Positions 35,044-44,384 of a DNA stretch of 64,000 nt are shown here, piece after piece. The stretch spans positions 186,001-250,000 of the forward strand of contig JAUHQD010000002.1 of NCBI GenBank assembly GCA_030418115.1. Direction: 5' to 3'. The translations under genes were made by a program, and so were the position numbers. The first letter of the stretch is position 1; every line of letters starts with the position of its first letter. Under the pieces are notes generated by a model that worked only from the letters and a program-made list of their open reading frames with translations, was not told where the DNA came from and searched no databases. This DNA comes from Alteromonadaceae bacterium BrNp21-10. GTDB taxonomy: Bacteria > Pseudomonadota > Gammaproteobacteria > Enterobacterales > Alteromonadaceae.

Positions 35044-35991
35044 CTACTGTTCAATCCGGACACTCATGCCCGGAAAAATATCCTGTTGCACGGGTTCCGC
35101 AAAAGCAATTTCCAAGCGGTAATAAGCGCTATCGCTCCATTGACTACGCTGTTCAGCTTGGCTGGTTATGCTGATTATTTTGCCGTTATAGGTTTTGTTT
35201 GGATAAGCGTCCAAAGTTAATTTAAGCGCTTGCTGATCATCTAAATTAAATTTGGCGGCATCAATTTCATGCACCCAAGAAGTAACCTGATAAGACGACT
35301 GTGCCTGCACGGTAATGACTTCCCAAGCAGGTTCCACATTGGTCCCTGAGGCGATTTTTTGTTGCATGTAGGGGTGCATCACATGGGATACCGGCCCACT
35401 AACCTGTGCACGCACACTGAGTTTTTCTATTTGCCCTTTTTGGTAAGCGATTTTCTCTTGGGATTTTACAATTTCAATTTTTTGCTTTTGAATACCGACA
35501 TCACGCTCGGCAAGCTGAAGTTTGAGGTTTTCTTCGGCTTTGAGCTTTTCCATCAGCGCTTTTTCATAAGCAATGACGTATTTTCCTTTTTCATAATTAC
35601 TGATTTCCCCATCGGGAATACTGGCTTCAATACGTGTTTTTTTGACCTGAATACCCGCTAATTTTAATCGCCCTTCGGCTTCCACTACCGCCTGATTCAA
35701 ATCCATTTCTGTTTTGATTAATTGCAGTTCTTGGGTTTCGAGGTTTTCCTGATTTTGTTCTAGCTGAGTTTGAATGCCGCCTGAATCAAAGACTGCGATT
35801 AAATCACCTTCTTTAACGATTGCCCCCTCTTCCTCTAACCATTGGATTTGAATTTGCCAGCCGGTACTTTTTGGGGCCGTCACCGTCTGACTTTTTGCAG
35901 AAGCCACTTGGCCAGTTAGTAACAGTGGCACCTCATCGGCGAAACTAACTGAACTGAATAACACCGCTAAAATAAGTAATAATTGCCCCAT
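35044..35991 (-). CDS. Periplasmic adaptor (HlyD-like), first of three
   Basis: A 315-residue adaptor with a cleavable signal peptide (LLLILAVLFSSVSFA) rather than a lipobox. It shows the lipoyl half IQWLEEEGAIVKEGDLIAVFDSGG, a helical hairpin (about 75-190), VRAQVSGPVSHVMHPY and a barrel ending DIFPGMSVRIEQ. It starts 2 bp after the ATPase gene stop. With the two following genes it makes three dissimilar adaptors in one operon. Confidence 0.85.
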   Translation of the reverse strand: MGQLLLILAVLFSSVSFADEVPLLLTGQVASAKSQTVTAPKSTGWQIQIQWLEEEGAIVKEGDLIAVFDSGGIQTQLEQNQENLETQELQLIKTEMDLNQAVVEAEGRLKLAGIQVKKTRIEASIPDGEISNYEKGKYVIAYEKALMEKLKAEENLKLQLAERDVGIQKQKIEIVKSQEKIAYQKGQIEKLSVRAQVSGPVSHVMHPYMQQKIASGTNVEPAWEVITVQAQSSYQVTSWVHEIDAAKFNLDDQQALKLTLDAYPNKTYNGKIISITSQAEQRSQWSDSAYYRLEIAFAEPVQQDIFPGMSVRIEQ

Positions 35992-35993
35992 GG

Positions 35994-36671
35994 TTACACC
36001 TTATAATCTAAATCAAGAATTTTACCGTCCCGCATCATCACTATCCGTTGCGCATATTGGGCGATATCGTCTTCATGGGTAACCATCACGATGGTTTGCC
36101 CTTGTTTATGTAAATCGATTAACAAGGCCATGATTTCAACGGAGGTTTTACTATCCAAATTACCGGTTGGTTCATCCGCCAATATCACCGTCGGATTGTT
36201 AATTAACGCCCGCGCAATGGCTACACGTTGGCGCTGACCACCGGACATTTCGAAGGGCTTATGATGCATACGGTGTTCTAAGCCTACTTTTGTAAGTAAC
36301 GCTATCGCTCGTGCGGTTGCTTCTTCGTCGCTAACATCGGAATAGCGCAGCGGTAATTTAACGTTACCAATGGCATCTAACTTGGGTAACAGATGAAAGG
36401 TTTGAAAGATAAAACCAATATGTTGATTGCGAATTTTCGACAAGGTATCGTCATCTAAACTAGCGACATCTTGATTATCCAGTAAATATTGGCCGCCATT
36501 GGGGGTGTCTAAGCAGCCAAGAATATTCATCAATGTTGACTTGCCCGAACCGGAACTGCCCATAAAGGCCACGAATTCATTCTCCTGCACTTGCAGGGTA
36601 ATATCTTGTAACGCATGAACTTGTTCAGCACCATTGACGAAGGATTTACAGATATTTCTTAATTCAAGCAT
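35994..36671 (-). CDS. LolD/MacB-type ABC transporter ATPase
   Basis: A 225-residue ATPase that should drive the MacB-type permease at the end of the operon. Walker A GSSGSGKST, signature MSGGQRQRVAIARAL and Walker B VILADEPTGNLDSKT are intact, and ADEPTGNLDS is characteristic of the LolD/MacB/FtsE group working by mechanotransmission. First gene of the five-gene export operon; divergent from the TonB-dependent receptor across 163 bp in which I recognised no operator. Confidence 0.93.
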   Translation of the reverse strand: MLELRNICKSFVNGAEQVHALQDITLQVQENEFVAFMGSSGSGKSTLMNILGCLDTPNGGQYLLDNQDVASLDDDTLSKIRNQHIGFIFQTFHLLPKLDAIGNVKLPLRYSDVSDEEATARAIALLTKVGLEHRMHHKPFEMSGGQRQRVAIARALINNPTVILADEPTGNLDSKTSVEIMALLIDLHKQGQTIVMVTHEDDIAQYAQRIVMMRDGKILDLDYKV

Positions 36672-36834
36672 GTATGGCTTCTATGATGATATTAACAAAA
36701 CCTTTACGTTAACCATTGGTATTGAAAGTATCAACTAAGGTATTGTGTAAAGGATGCTTTTAATACGTTACTAAATATTACAATAGTACGAAGATTGCTC
36801 ATTTTAATCGAAAATATAAGGAATTCGTTAATTC

Positions 36835-38919
36835 ATGCTTTGGTTATCCTACTTTCTCGCCGCCAACATTAGTTCAGTCTCTCAGGCGGAATTAAAGGTG
36901 GTGACACCTGCAGATATTGAAAAAATCAGCATCAGCGGTCGTCGCCAGCAAAATATCGATAGCCAAGCCGTTAGCGCAATTAATGCCGACACCATCAACT
37001 TGCAACAATCCGTACATATCAATGAATTGTTATCCAGAGCAGCAGGTACTTGGGTCAGCCGTGGCAATGGCCAAGAAAGTCTGACTGCGATCCGCTCTCC
37101 GGTATTAACTGGTGCTGGCGCTTGTGGGGCATTTTTAGTGGCCGAAGATAGCATTAGTATTCGCCCAGCCGGCTTTTGTAATGCCAATCAGCTGTTTGAA
37201 GTTAACAGCGAACAAGCGGATAGCGTTGAAGTGACTCGTGGTCCAGGTAGTCATTTGTTCGGTTCTAATGCCGTACATGGCGTGATCAATGTGTTAACCC
37301 CTGATGTGTTCAGCCAATCGCCCCTAAGTTTAGGTATAGAAGGGGGTGCTAATGGTTATCAACGGGCGCGTTTTAGCATTGCGCAACAGCATAGCGACCA
37401 ATCACAAGATCAACAGCAAGGGTGGATGTTGTACGGTAATTTAATGAAAACTCAGGGCTATCAGGCCGATAGCGATGGCGAACAACACAAACTCAATGGC
37501 ATACACCAATATCAACACAGTGATCTCAGTGTCAAAAGCGTAATCGCTGCCACTCATTTGAATCAGCACAGTGCCGGTTTTATTCAGGGTGATGATGGCT
37601 ATTTAGATGACAAATTACGCCGCAGCAATACTAATCCCGATGGATTTCGTCATGCCAATGCTATTCGCGCTTATAGTCGCTGGTTATGGCAATGGGACGA
37701 CCAACGCTCTTTTCAGCTAACGCCGTTTATTCGTAGCAGTCAAATGACGTTTTCCCAACATTGGGTACCATGGAGCCCGACTGAGACTAACCGCCAACAT
37801 AGCGCTGGTGTACATTTACAATATCAGCAGCAATTTTCACAGTGGCAATTATTGGCAGGTTTAGATAGCGAATGGAGTGACAGTGCTTTAAGCGAGACTC
37901 AAACTAGAGATTTTTCACCCACATTGCCCCAAGGACAACATTATCAGTATAAGGTGTCTGGTCAGTCACTCTCGCCCTGGATTGACGCGCAGTGGCAGTG
38001 GACAACCAAAACACAACTCAGTGCTGGCCTGCGCTTTGACCATATGGCGTATGATTATCAAAATTTATTAAGCGATGGCCAAGCCTGTGCAGCGGATGTC
38101 ACTGCATGTCGCTTTTATCGCCCTAGCGATCGTAACGTTAGCTACTCAGACTGGTCACCGCGATTGGCACTGAGCCATCAATGGTCTCCACAGCAAGCTA
38201 TTTATCTACAAGCCAGTCGAGGCTTTCGCGCCCCACAAACCACTGAGTTATTTCGTTTGCAGGCAGGACAACAAATTGCGGATCTACAATCTGAGCAGCT
38301 AACCAATTTCGAATTGGGGTTGCGTGGCAATATTGCTCTAAGTCAATCTGACGTCAGCACTCATTACGACATCAACCTGTTCAGTATGCATAAACGCAAT
38401 ATGATTTTTCAGGACACCGAACGGCAAAACATTAGTAATGGCGCGAGCCGCCACCGAGGTATTGAAGCCACTTTGCGTAGCGAGTTTAATCCGCAATTTT
38501 ATACCGAATTCAGCGGTACCTATGCTGAACATACCTATGCCAACAATATCCACATTAGCCAGCTGAACATTAACGGCAATGTGATTGATACCGCCCCAAA
38601 AACCATGGGGCAAGTCACATTAGGTTGGCAATCTGCCGAAAATACAGGAGTGAGCAATCAACCACATCGTATTGAGCTACAGTGGCAACATTTAGCGGAG
38701 TATTATCTCAACCCTGAAAACACCGCCAGCTATCCGGGGCATAACCTGTTACACCTCAACACGACGTGGTGGCTCAACGACCAACTAAAACTCAGCTTTA
38801 ACATTCGCAACCTCACCAACAAAAAGTATGCCGAGCGTGCAGATTATGCTTTCGGCAATTATCGTTATTTTGTGGGTTTACCCCGTTCGCTTTACCTTGG
38901 GTTGCAGTGGCAACTTTAA
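36835..38919 (+). CDS. TonB-dependent outer-membrane receptor
   Basis: A 694-residue receptor for TonB-driven uptake of a siderophore, vitamin, haem or similar ligand. The plug domain (about 30-150) shows INLQQSVHINELLSRAAGTWVSRG and VEVTRGPGSHLFGSNAVHGVINVLTP. The barrel ends with NIRNLTNKKYAERADYAF and YLGLQWQL. The N-terminus is a short signal-like segment (LWLSYFLAANISSVSQA). The plug carries two cysteines (GACGAF and GFCNAN) that may form a disulfide. AAGGAA lies 12 bases before the ATG. Ligand unknown; divergence from the export operon may link the two. Confidence 0.88.
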   Translation: MLWLSYFLAANISSVSQAELKVVTPADIEKISISGRRQQNIDSQAVSAINADTINLQQSVHINELLSRAAGTWVSRGNGQESLTAIRSPVLTGAGACGAFLVAEDSISIRPAGFCNANQLFEVNSEQADSVEVTRGPGSHLFGSNAVHGVINVLTPDVFSQSPLSLGIEGGANGYQRARFSIAQQHSDQSQDQQQGWMLYGNLMKTQGYQADSDGEQHKLNGIHQYQHSDLSVKSVIAATHLNQHSAGFIQGDDGYLDDKLRRSNTNPDGFRHANAIRAYSRWLWQWDDQRSFQLTPFIRSSQMTFSQHWVPWSPTETNRQHSAGVHLQYQQQFSQWQLLAGLDSEWSDSALSETQTRDFSPTLPQGQHYQYKVSGQSLSPWIDAQWQWTTKTQLSAGLRFDHMAYDYQNLLSDGQACAADVTACRFYRPSDRNVSYSDWSPRLALSHQWSPQQAIYLQASRGFRAPQTTELFRLQAGQQIADLQSEQLTNFELGLRGNIALSQSDVSTHYDINLFSMHKRNMIFQDTERQNISNGASRHRGIEATLRSEFNPQFYTEFSGTYAEHTYANNIHISQLNINGNVIDTAPKTMGQVTLGWQSAENTGVSNQPHRIELQWQHLAEYYLNPENTASYPGHNLLHLNTTWWLNDQLKLSFNIRNLTNKKYAERADYAFGNYRYFVGLPRSLYLGLQWQL

Positions 38920-38932
38920 TAAGCTGCTATAA

Positions 38933-38975
38933 ATATTAAGACTCTATAAACCTAGATGTTTTTGAGTCTTAATAT
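38933..38975. terminator. Bidirectional terminator-like inverted repeat
   Basis: Perfect 12-bp arms ATATTAAGACTC (38933-38944) and GAGTCTTAATAT (38964-38975) surround a 19-base loop containing TTTTT. It lies between two convergent genes, the position of a shared terminator. Confidence 0.6.
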
Positions 38976-38989
38976 GGTCAATTACAATC

Positions 38990-40801
38990 CTATTTCAATC
39001 CTAATTCCGCCAGCATCAATTTACGGATCACCGGTACCGGGGCGTTACCGTAACTTAAAAATTTATTATGGAAATCCTTAAGGTTGAACTTATCGCCCAT
39101 TTTATCTTTTAGCTCTTCTCGGAAAGCATATATCTCGGCAAAGCCATTGAAATAACTGGTGAGCTGAACTTGCGATAATGTTGCGCGCCGCCATTTACCT
39201 TCGGCTTCTGTTTGCTCTTGAAAGGCTTGGTTAATTAATAGATCCAATCCCTGCTCTTTGGTCATCCCTAATGCCTGCACGCTGTAATCAAGAATAGTAT
39301 TGACCACTACCCGCAAATTCCACTTACTGTACATCAACCACATTTCCGGCTCGTTATTACCATAGCCCGATTCCAGCATCATTTTCTCGGAATACACCGC
39401 CCACCCTTCGACCATGGCACCATTACCGAAAATAGACTTAATTTTGCTTGGAGATTTATTCGCATGGACTAGCTGAGCGTAATGTCCCGGTAAGGCTTCA
39501 TGGATATTGAGTACTTGCAGGACCCAGTGATTATATTCACGCAAATAACTTTCGGCCTGCTCCTCCGTGTAATCATCGAGTGGTGTAACATTATAGTAAG
39601 TATTCGCTGTTGCATCATAAGGCCCTGGGGCATTCACCGATGCGCCTGCCACACCCCGTTGATATTCAGGCGTCTCTCGCACTACTAACGGACGAGAAGG
39701 ATCCAGATCCAATAAATCCTTTTCAATAATATATTCTTCGATTATTGGCATTTGCCGGCGAATTTCATCGACAAAATCTTCACGTTTAACATGCTGTACA
39801 GAAAGATGGTCAATCAACTGTTTAACCGCCACTAGCTCAATGGCCGGCATGGGTTCATCGGCAAAATAGGTGGGCCAGAGTTGTTTGGTGATAGCAATCA
39901 TATCGCTATGTAGCTGCTGCTTTGCAATAACGGCTTTGTCGTATAACTCTTTGGCGGTGTAATCAGAGACGATGTCGTACTTAAATTTTTGCTCGTATAA
40001 AGCTGCACCAATACGAAAATCCTTAGCACCACCGTCCACTAAAATGCTGCGTTTATTCTGCAAAAATTCGATATACCCCTTAATCCCATTAACCGCCTCA
40101 TGTAATAGAGGGGAAAATGCCAGTTTCTGTTCTGCTGATAATGTTGATTTAACCAAACTTTCAGGGATGGATTTTTCAAACACCCCAAGTGCACCTTGGC
40201 TTTGCTGAATAGCTAAATCGGTATGTTCTAGGGTTGGTACTGTTATATTTTGTTGAGCCGCAACGTAATATTCTGGCACCTTGGATAGGCGCTGTTTAAT
40301 CGTCAACAAACGCTCATCAAGTGGCTTATAATCGGTATTTAGAATCAATCCAAATACGCCAGCTACATTATAATTTGACGGATCCCACTCATCGCTCTTG
40401 AGGGTGTTGTTGTACCATAGGCTCGATTCGAGTTGATTCTGAATCAGCGCTAAATCGGTGGCATTGGCAGCCGATAATAACGCCACATCAAATTCTTTAA
40501 GCTTGGCTAGATTGCCTTGTAAATATTCGGTTTCTCGCTGTTTGAATTCGGCATTAGGCACCGTCAATTCGCCGTCATGCTGGTAGTAACCTACATATAC
40601 TCCATAGTTTGGATATAGTGACCAAGTCTCTTCTAAAAAGGCGTTTTTAAATTGTTCAAATTGAGCATTTTGCTCAGTGAGCGCGGCTAAGGATAAGGCT
40701 GTCGCTTTAAGGGCATCGGCATGACTCAGTTGCGGCTCAGAAGGCGAACAAGCTAGTACTAAAACGCTGCCGATTACAGCGGAGGATAAAGGAAATTTCA
40801 T
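38990..40801 (-). CDS. DUF885-family lipoprotein, predicted metallopeptidase-like
   Basis: A 603-residue envelope lipoprotein (lipobox VLACSP) of the DUF885 family. The metal-site motif NIHEALPGHYAQL (HExxxH type) is intact near residue 440, followed by MVEGWAVYSEKMMLESG, also typical. Related proteins are often annotated as dipeptidyl-type peptidases, but activity is poorly established. The gene is single and convergent with the receptor gene. GGAG lies a few bases before the ATG. Confidence 0.85.
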   Translation of the reverse strand: MKFPLSSAVIGSVLVLACSPSEPQLSHADALKATALSLAALTEQNAQFEQFKNAFLEETWSLYPNYGVYVGYYQHDGELTVPNAEFKQRETEYLQGNLAKLKEFDVALLSAANATDLALIQNQLESSLWYNNTLKSDEWDPSNYNVAGVFGLILNTDYKPLDERLLTIKQRLSKVPEYYVAAQQNITVPTLEHTDLAIQQSQGALGVFEKSIPESLVKSTLSAEQKLAFSPLLHEAVNGIKGYIEFLQNKRSILVDGGAKDFRIGAALYEQKFKYDIVSDYTAKELYDKAVIAKQQLHSDMIAITKQLWPTYFADEPMPAIELVAVKQLIDHLSVQHVKREDFVDEIRRQMPIIEEYIIEKDLLDLDPSRPLVVRETPEYQRGVAGASVNAPGPYDATANTYYNVTPLDDYTEEQAESYLREYNHWVLQVLNIHEALPGHYAQLVHANKSPSKIKSIFGNGAMVEGWAVYSEKMMLESGYGNNEPEMWLMYSKWNLRVVVNTILDYSVQALGMTKEQGLDLLINQAFQEQTEAEGKWRRATLSQVQLTSYFNGFAEIYAFREELKDKMGDKFNLKDFHNKFLSYGNAPVPVIRKLMLAELGLK

Positions 40802-40888
40802 CAGGGCTCCTTTTTTGGGGGTATTATTGTTGATGCAACGGTGTAGGTACTATAACCACTTGGCTTTTTAAATTACCAAGATACCACC

Positions 40889-40927
40889 AGAGTAGGGTTT
40901 GCCTTTTGTCTCGACAAACCCTACTCT
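40889..40927. repeat. GTAG-headed long inverted repeat (REP-like)
   Basis: Perfect 13-bp arms AGAGTAGGGTTTG and CAAACCCTACTCT around a 13-base loop, between the DUF885 gene and the sigma-factor gene. The GTAG at the start of the arm recalls REP elements linked to RAYT transposases; a terminator is the alternative. A second GTAG hairpin lies at 60093-60110. Confidence 0.5.
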
Positions 40928-40982
40928 ACGCACAGAATAATTAATCAAATCATAAATATACTTTGCGTTGAAAAATAAAACT

Positions 40983-41753
40983 ATGCAACCAACAGTACCT
41001 GAATTATTGCTCGAGCAAATAGCCTTAGGCAACAAGGATGCTGAGAAAGAGCTAGTATCGAACTATTGGCGAGGACTCACCTTTGTCATCAGTCGACGTT
41101 GTGACGATCCTGATTTAGTAAAAGATATTGTGCAAGACACGCTGATTTTAGTAATTAATAAAGCCCGCCATCGAAAAATTAACACTCCTTCAGCATTAAA
41201 TGCCTTTATCCGTCAGGTTGGGATTAATTTATTGATTGGCCATTTTCGCAAAGAAGCACGTCGGCAAACCTACAGTGATGAAGATATTGACGTGCAAGCA
41301 CCTGAAGAAGAGTTGAGCTTAAGTAATGCGTTACACTACAATAATATTGTCGACTTAGTGCAACAAGTCATTGCCGACTTGCCCGTTGAACGTGATCGCG
41401 AAATTCTCCGCCACCACTTTATCTACGATATTGATAAAACACAGATATGCGAAGACTTAGTACTGTCACCAGAACACTTTGATCGTGTACTACATCGTGC
41501 TCGAACCCGTTTAAAACAATTAATTACCGATAAAATTCACCTAGCTGAGCCAAACAAAAAGCTACGTTTAACCCTGTGCTTGTTACTATTAATGGATCCT
41601 AGCTCATGGCAGCCAAGCGAAAACAGTAATGTTGATTTTTTAATCAGTGAGATGAGAGATTATCACGCCACACTGCACATTGATTCAAAAGCAGTACAAA
41701 AGTCGATTCTTCGACACGGATTGTTAATATCAGGCAAGGGGCAGTTATCATGA
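40983..41753 (+). CDS. ECF-like sigma-70 family RNA polymerase sigma factor
   Basis: A 256-residue protein with region 2 (LLEQIALGNKDAEKELVSNYW, then CDDPDLVKDIVQDTLILVI) and region 4 (VIADLPVERDREILRHHFIYDIDKTQICEDLVLSPEHFDRVLHRARTRLKQLI-type sequence). A C-terminal extension of about 70 residues not found in typical ECF factors follows. It starts the operon that runs through anti-sigma-like protein, haem peroxidase, unknown protein and TPR-CHAT protein, and should direct its own transcription. ATG at 40983 is used; TTG at 40968 is possible. The stop overlaps the next start as ATGA. Confidence 0.85.
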   Translation: MQPTVPELLLEQIALGNKDAEKELVSNYWRGLTFVISRRCDDPDLVKDIVQDTLILVINKARHRKINTPSALNAFIRQVGINLLIGHFRKEARRQTYSDEDIDVQAPEEELSLSNALHYNNIVDLVQQVIADLPVERDREILRHHFIYDIDKTQICEDLVLSPEHFDRVLHRARTRLKQLITDKIHLAEPNKKLRLTLCLLLLMDPSSWQPSENSNVDFLISEMRDYHATLHIDSKAVQKSILRHGLLISGKGQLS

Positions 41754-42418
41754 TCTCAATGAACCAAGAATACATTAACCAGCACAATGTGCTGCAACGT
41801 TACTTTTCCAATTCCCTTAATCAAGATGAGCAAATAGCCTTTGAGTCATATGTGCTAGATAAGCCACAATTATTGGAACAACTAGAATTACACCATATAT
41901 TTGATCGTCATTTATCTGATGCTTTTTCAAAAAACCATGACAGCAAAAAATTCTCCTTTAGCCAATGGTTATTTGGCAAACGACATAGCAAAAAACTTTT
42001 TTGGGCAGGCTTGGGGGCTTTATCTAGCGGGACATTAACCTTTGTCTTAATGATGACGCTAATGCTGCCCAATACCACAGAAAATGGTTTTTCATCAGTT
42101 AGCCCAGAGATTGTCTATCTCGAAACCATGCGCGGATCGGAAAGTGTCACTAACATTCACTTTAAGATAAATCAAAAAGTCAAAATGCTAGTGGTTGACA
42201 CCGGATTGCCTAACGCACAAATCTATCATCTAGAAATAAAAGATAAGCGCAACATCACCATTTCGAATTGGGCCCATAAGGCGGTCAATGAAAATGGCGA
42301 ATTGGTGGTCATGTTAGCCAGAAAAATGTTGTCGAACGGCCGTTATACTATGATCGCCACCAATTATGACAATAGTCAAAAACGTTATATTTATCCCTTG
42401 AATGTGAGTCTAAATTAG
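41750..42418 (+). CDS. Putative anti-sigma factor, single-pass membrane protein
   Basis: A 222-residue protein with a cytoplasmic helical N-terminus (NVLQRYFSNSLNQDEQIAFESYVLDKP), a membrane segment near 88-108 (LSSGTLTFVLMMTLML), and a periplasmic beta-rich domain (about 115-222). The N-terminal part resembles the zf-HC2-like sigma-binding region but has no Cys/His zinc site. Coupling to the sigma gene (ATGA) supports the anti-sigma role, which is inferred. The periplasmic half may sense the signal. Confidence 0.75.
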   Translation: MISMNQEYINQHNVLQRYFSNSLNQDEQIAFESYVLDKPQLLEQLELHHIFDRHLSDAFSKNHDSKKFSFSQWLFGKRHSKKLFWAGLGALSSGTLTFVLMMTLMLPNTTENGFSSVSPEIVYLETMRGSESVTNIHFKINQKVKMLVVDTGLPNAQIYHLEIKDKRNITISNWAHKAVNENGELVVMLARKMLSNGRYTMIATNYDNSQKRYIYPLNVSLN

Positions 42419-42436
42419 CACTGAGTTAAAGGTAGA

Positions 42437-43897
42437 ATGGATAATCATGATTTTCGTTTATTTCCGCTAAGGAGCATTAATCCGCTATTAAGCGAGCAAC
42501 AACTCACTGCCTTATCTACCGAATTAACGGGGGGGGGTAATCACTCCCCCGTAGCGACGACAGCGCAGGCGACAACATTATTCAACAATACAAAGGGCGC
42601 GGCGGTAAAACCTCAGCTTAATACGCCTATTTATCCTCATCACCGCATCGATGCTGGATACACTTACTTAGGGCAGTTTATTGCCCATGATATTGTCCCC
42701 AAAAGTAATCCCCGAGAACAATGCCGCCCTTTAAGTCCATGGCTCAATTTAGATAGTCTTTACGGTCATCCAAGCAATGACACTGAGGGCAAAGCTGTAT
42801 TCGATGACAGTTTATTTGATGCAGATGGCCAATTTTTAATTCATACCAATCAGTTTGATGCCCGCCGCGATGCTAACGGCAGGGCGATTATCGCCGAGCC
42901 ACGAAATGACGAAAACGCCGTTATTATTCAACTACATGTGGTGTGGCAAAAAGTACACAATCTGATTGTTAAGCAATTACCGCAACCCCATACTCGAACT
43001 AGCAATATACAGCGAGCGCGATGCCAAGTATTAGCCCTCTTTCATCTTATTGTGATCGATGATTTTTTACGGCGATTATTAGAGCCTACGGTATTTCGTT
43101 ACTATTTTCAGGACTGGCGTGCTGGCGTGTTGCCCGCTGAACACTCTTTAACTTCAATACCAGTTGAATTCTCCCATGCCGGTTTCCGCTTCGGCCATAG
43201 CATGACCTTAGGTTTCTATGACTTAAATTCCATGCCCGACAATGTTTTTTCGCTAGCCGATTTATTGCGCAGCCCCAGTAGTCCGCCGTTACAAGCAAAA
43301 CATCAGATCGAATGGTCGAAGTTTTTCGGTGGTAATGCCTTAGAAGCTCGGCGAATGAGCATGCTCATCTCTATGGATATGACCCACATTCCAATTGAAG
43401 GCAATATTATTCATATCAATTTACTGGCAGGGCAAAATAAGCAGTTACCGACGGCCAAACAAATTATCGACTGGTTAATAACCAGTCATCCACAGTTAGC
43501 CACAGCCATAGAACTTGAGACATATCCGCAAGTAACTGCCGATAGTGATAAACGTTTAGCTGGGGCATACCACACATTAGCCGACAATTTCGCTCATGAA
43601 AGATTACCACTATGGTTATATATTTTAGGTGAAGCGAAACTCAACCCACCGCCGAACACCAAAACTAAGCTCGGTAAAGTGGGCAGTATTATCAATGCCG
43701 AGGTATTGCGTAGCAGTATTGTTAGTTGTTATTTCCACAAGACTGACAATATACTTTCAGCGAATTCATTAATGTCTTTACTGCAACGCAATGCAGGTGA
43801 TCTATATCTTCAAATTCGCGACAACAGCCCCGATGGCTGTTGCACGATGTTCAACCTCATAAACTGGATAAACAAGGAGAATAATAATGAGCATTAA
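42437..43897 (+). CDS. Animal-type haem peroxidase (cyclooxygenase/peroxidasin superfamily)
   Basis: A 486-residue peroxidase predicted to oxidise substrates with hydrogen peroxide. Distal His84 lies in GQFIAHD, catalytic Arg156 and Glu159 in EPRNDEN, and proximal His254 in AGFRFGHSM; LNLDSLYG is also typical. In mammalian peroxidases the residue before the distal His is an Asp forming an ester to haem; here it is Ala83, while the Glu ester residue is kept. No signal peptide is visible. The seven-G run at 42531-42537 lies in a good frame. It is 18 bp after the anti-sigma gene and overlaps the next gene by 11 bp. Confidence 0.88.
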   Translation: MDNHDFRLFPLRSINPLLSEQQLTALSTELTGGGNHSPVATTAQATTLFNNTKGAAVKPQLNTPIYPHHRIDAGYTYLGQFIAHDIVPKSNPREQCRPLSPWLNLDSLYGHPSNDTEGKAVFDDSLFDADGQFLIHTNQFDARRDANGRAIIAEPRNDENAVIIQLHVVWQKVHNLIVKQLPQPHTRTSNIQRARCQVLALFHLIVIDDFLRRLLEPTVFRYYFQDWRAGVLPAEHSLTSIPVEFSHAGFRFGHSMTLGFYDLNSMPDNVFSLADLLRSPSSPPLQAKHQIEWSKFFGGNALEARRMSMLISMDMTHIPIEGNIIHINLLAGQNKQLPTAKQIIDWLITSHPQLATAIELETYPQVTADSDKRLAGAYHTLADNFAHERLPLWLYILGEAKLNPPPNTKTKLGKVGSIINAEVLRSSIVSCYFHKTDNILSANSLMSLLQRNAGDLYLQIRDNSPDGCCTMFNLINWINKENNNEH

Positions 43898-44369
43898 ACC
43901 CACCGTTGGCGATTTTGGCAAATGGCTTGTTAGCGATACCTATGTTGTTAACGTTGATTTTAGCGAAGTTCCTGAATTAGAAAGTTATCACCCCGAAGCC
44001 TTTGGTAATGATGAGCCAGGTACTCACAGAGAAAAAACCAATATTATTTTTGAAGCGGAAAATGACTGGCATCTTAAGGTCATTCTTAACGCCAACAACG
44101 GCGTACGCTGGCCGGAAAGCTCACAGAAACTACTTGAAAAAGCTAAATTCAACCCCGTTGACGACAATCATATGCAATCCCAACGTATCTCAATTAAAGA
44201 GGTATTAAGTGGCAGCAGTTTGCGTGGTTGGACCCATGTTACTTTCAGTATTGAGCTTGAAGAAGTCGCTGATCACAGAATATTCCACTCTACCCTGACG
44301 TGGGAAAAAGAAGACGAACAAAATAATTCTATCCAAAGCAAAATATCTGGTTATAGTTGGCGAGGATAA
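43887..44369 (+). CDS. Hypothetical protein of the peroxidase-CHAT operon
   Basis: A 160-residue soluble, acidic protein without signal peptide or cysteines. Predicted beta strands (KTNIIFEAENDWHLKVIL, GWTHVTFSIELEEVADHRIFHSTLTWEKE) suggest a beta-sandwich. No family recognised. Its start lies in the end of the peroxidase gene with AAGGAG eight bases upstream, so the two are co-translated; it may be a partner or substrate of the peroxidase or CHAT protein. Confidence 0.75.
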   Translation: MSIKPTVGDFGKWLVSDTYVVNVDFSEVPELESYHPEAFGNDEPGTHREKTNIIFEAENDWHLKVILNANNGVRWPESSQKLLEKAKFNPVDDNHMQSQRISIKEVLSGSSLRGWTHVTFSIELEEVADHRIFHSTLTWEKEDEQNNSIQSKISGYSWRG

Positions 44370-44384
44370 TTTTGCAGGATACCA

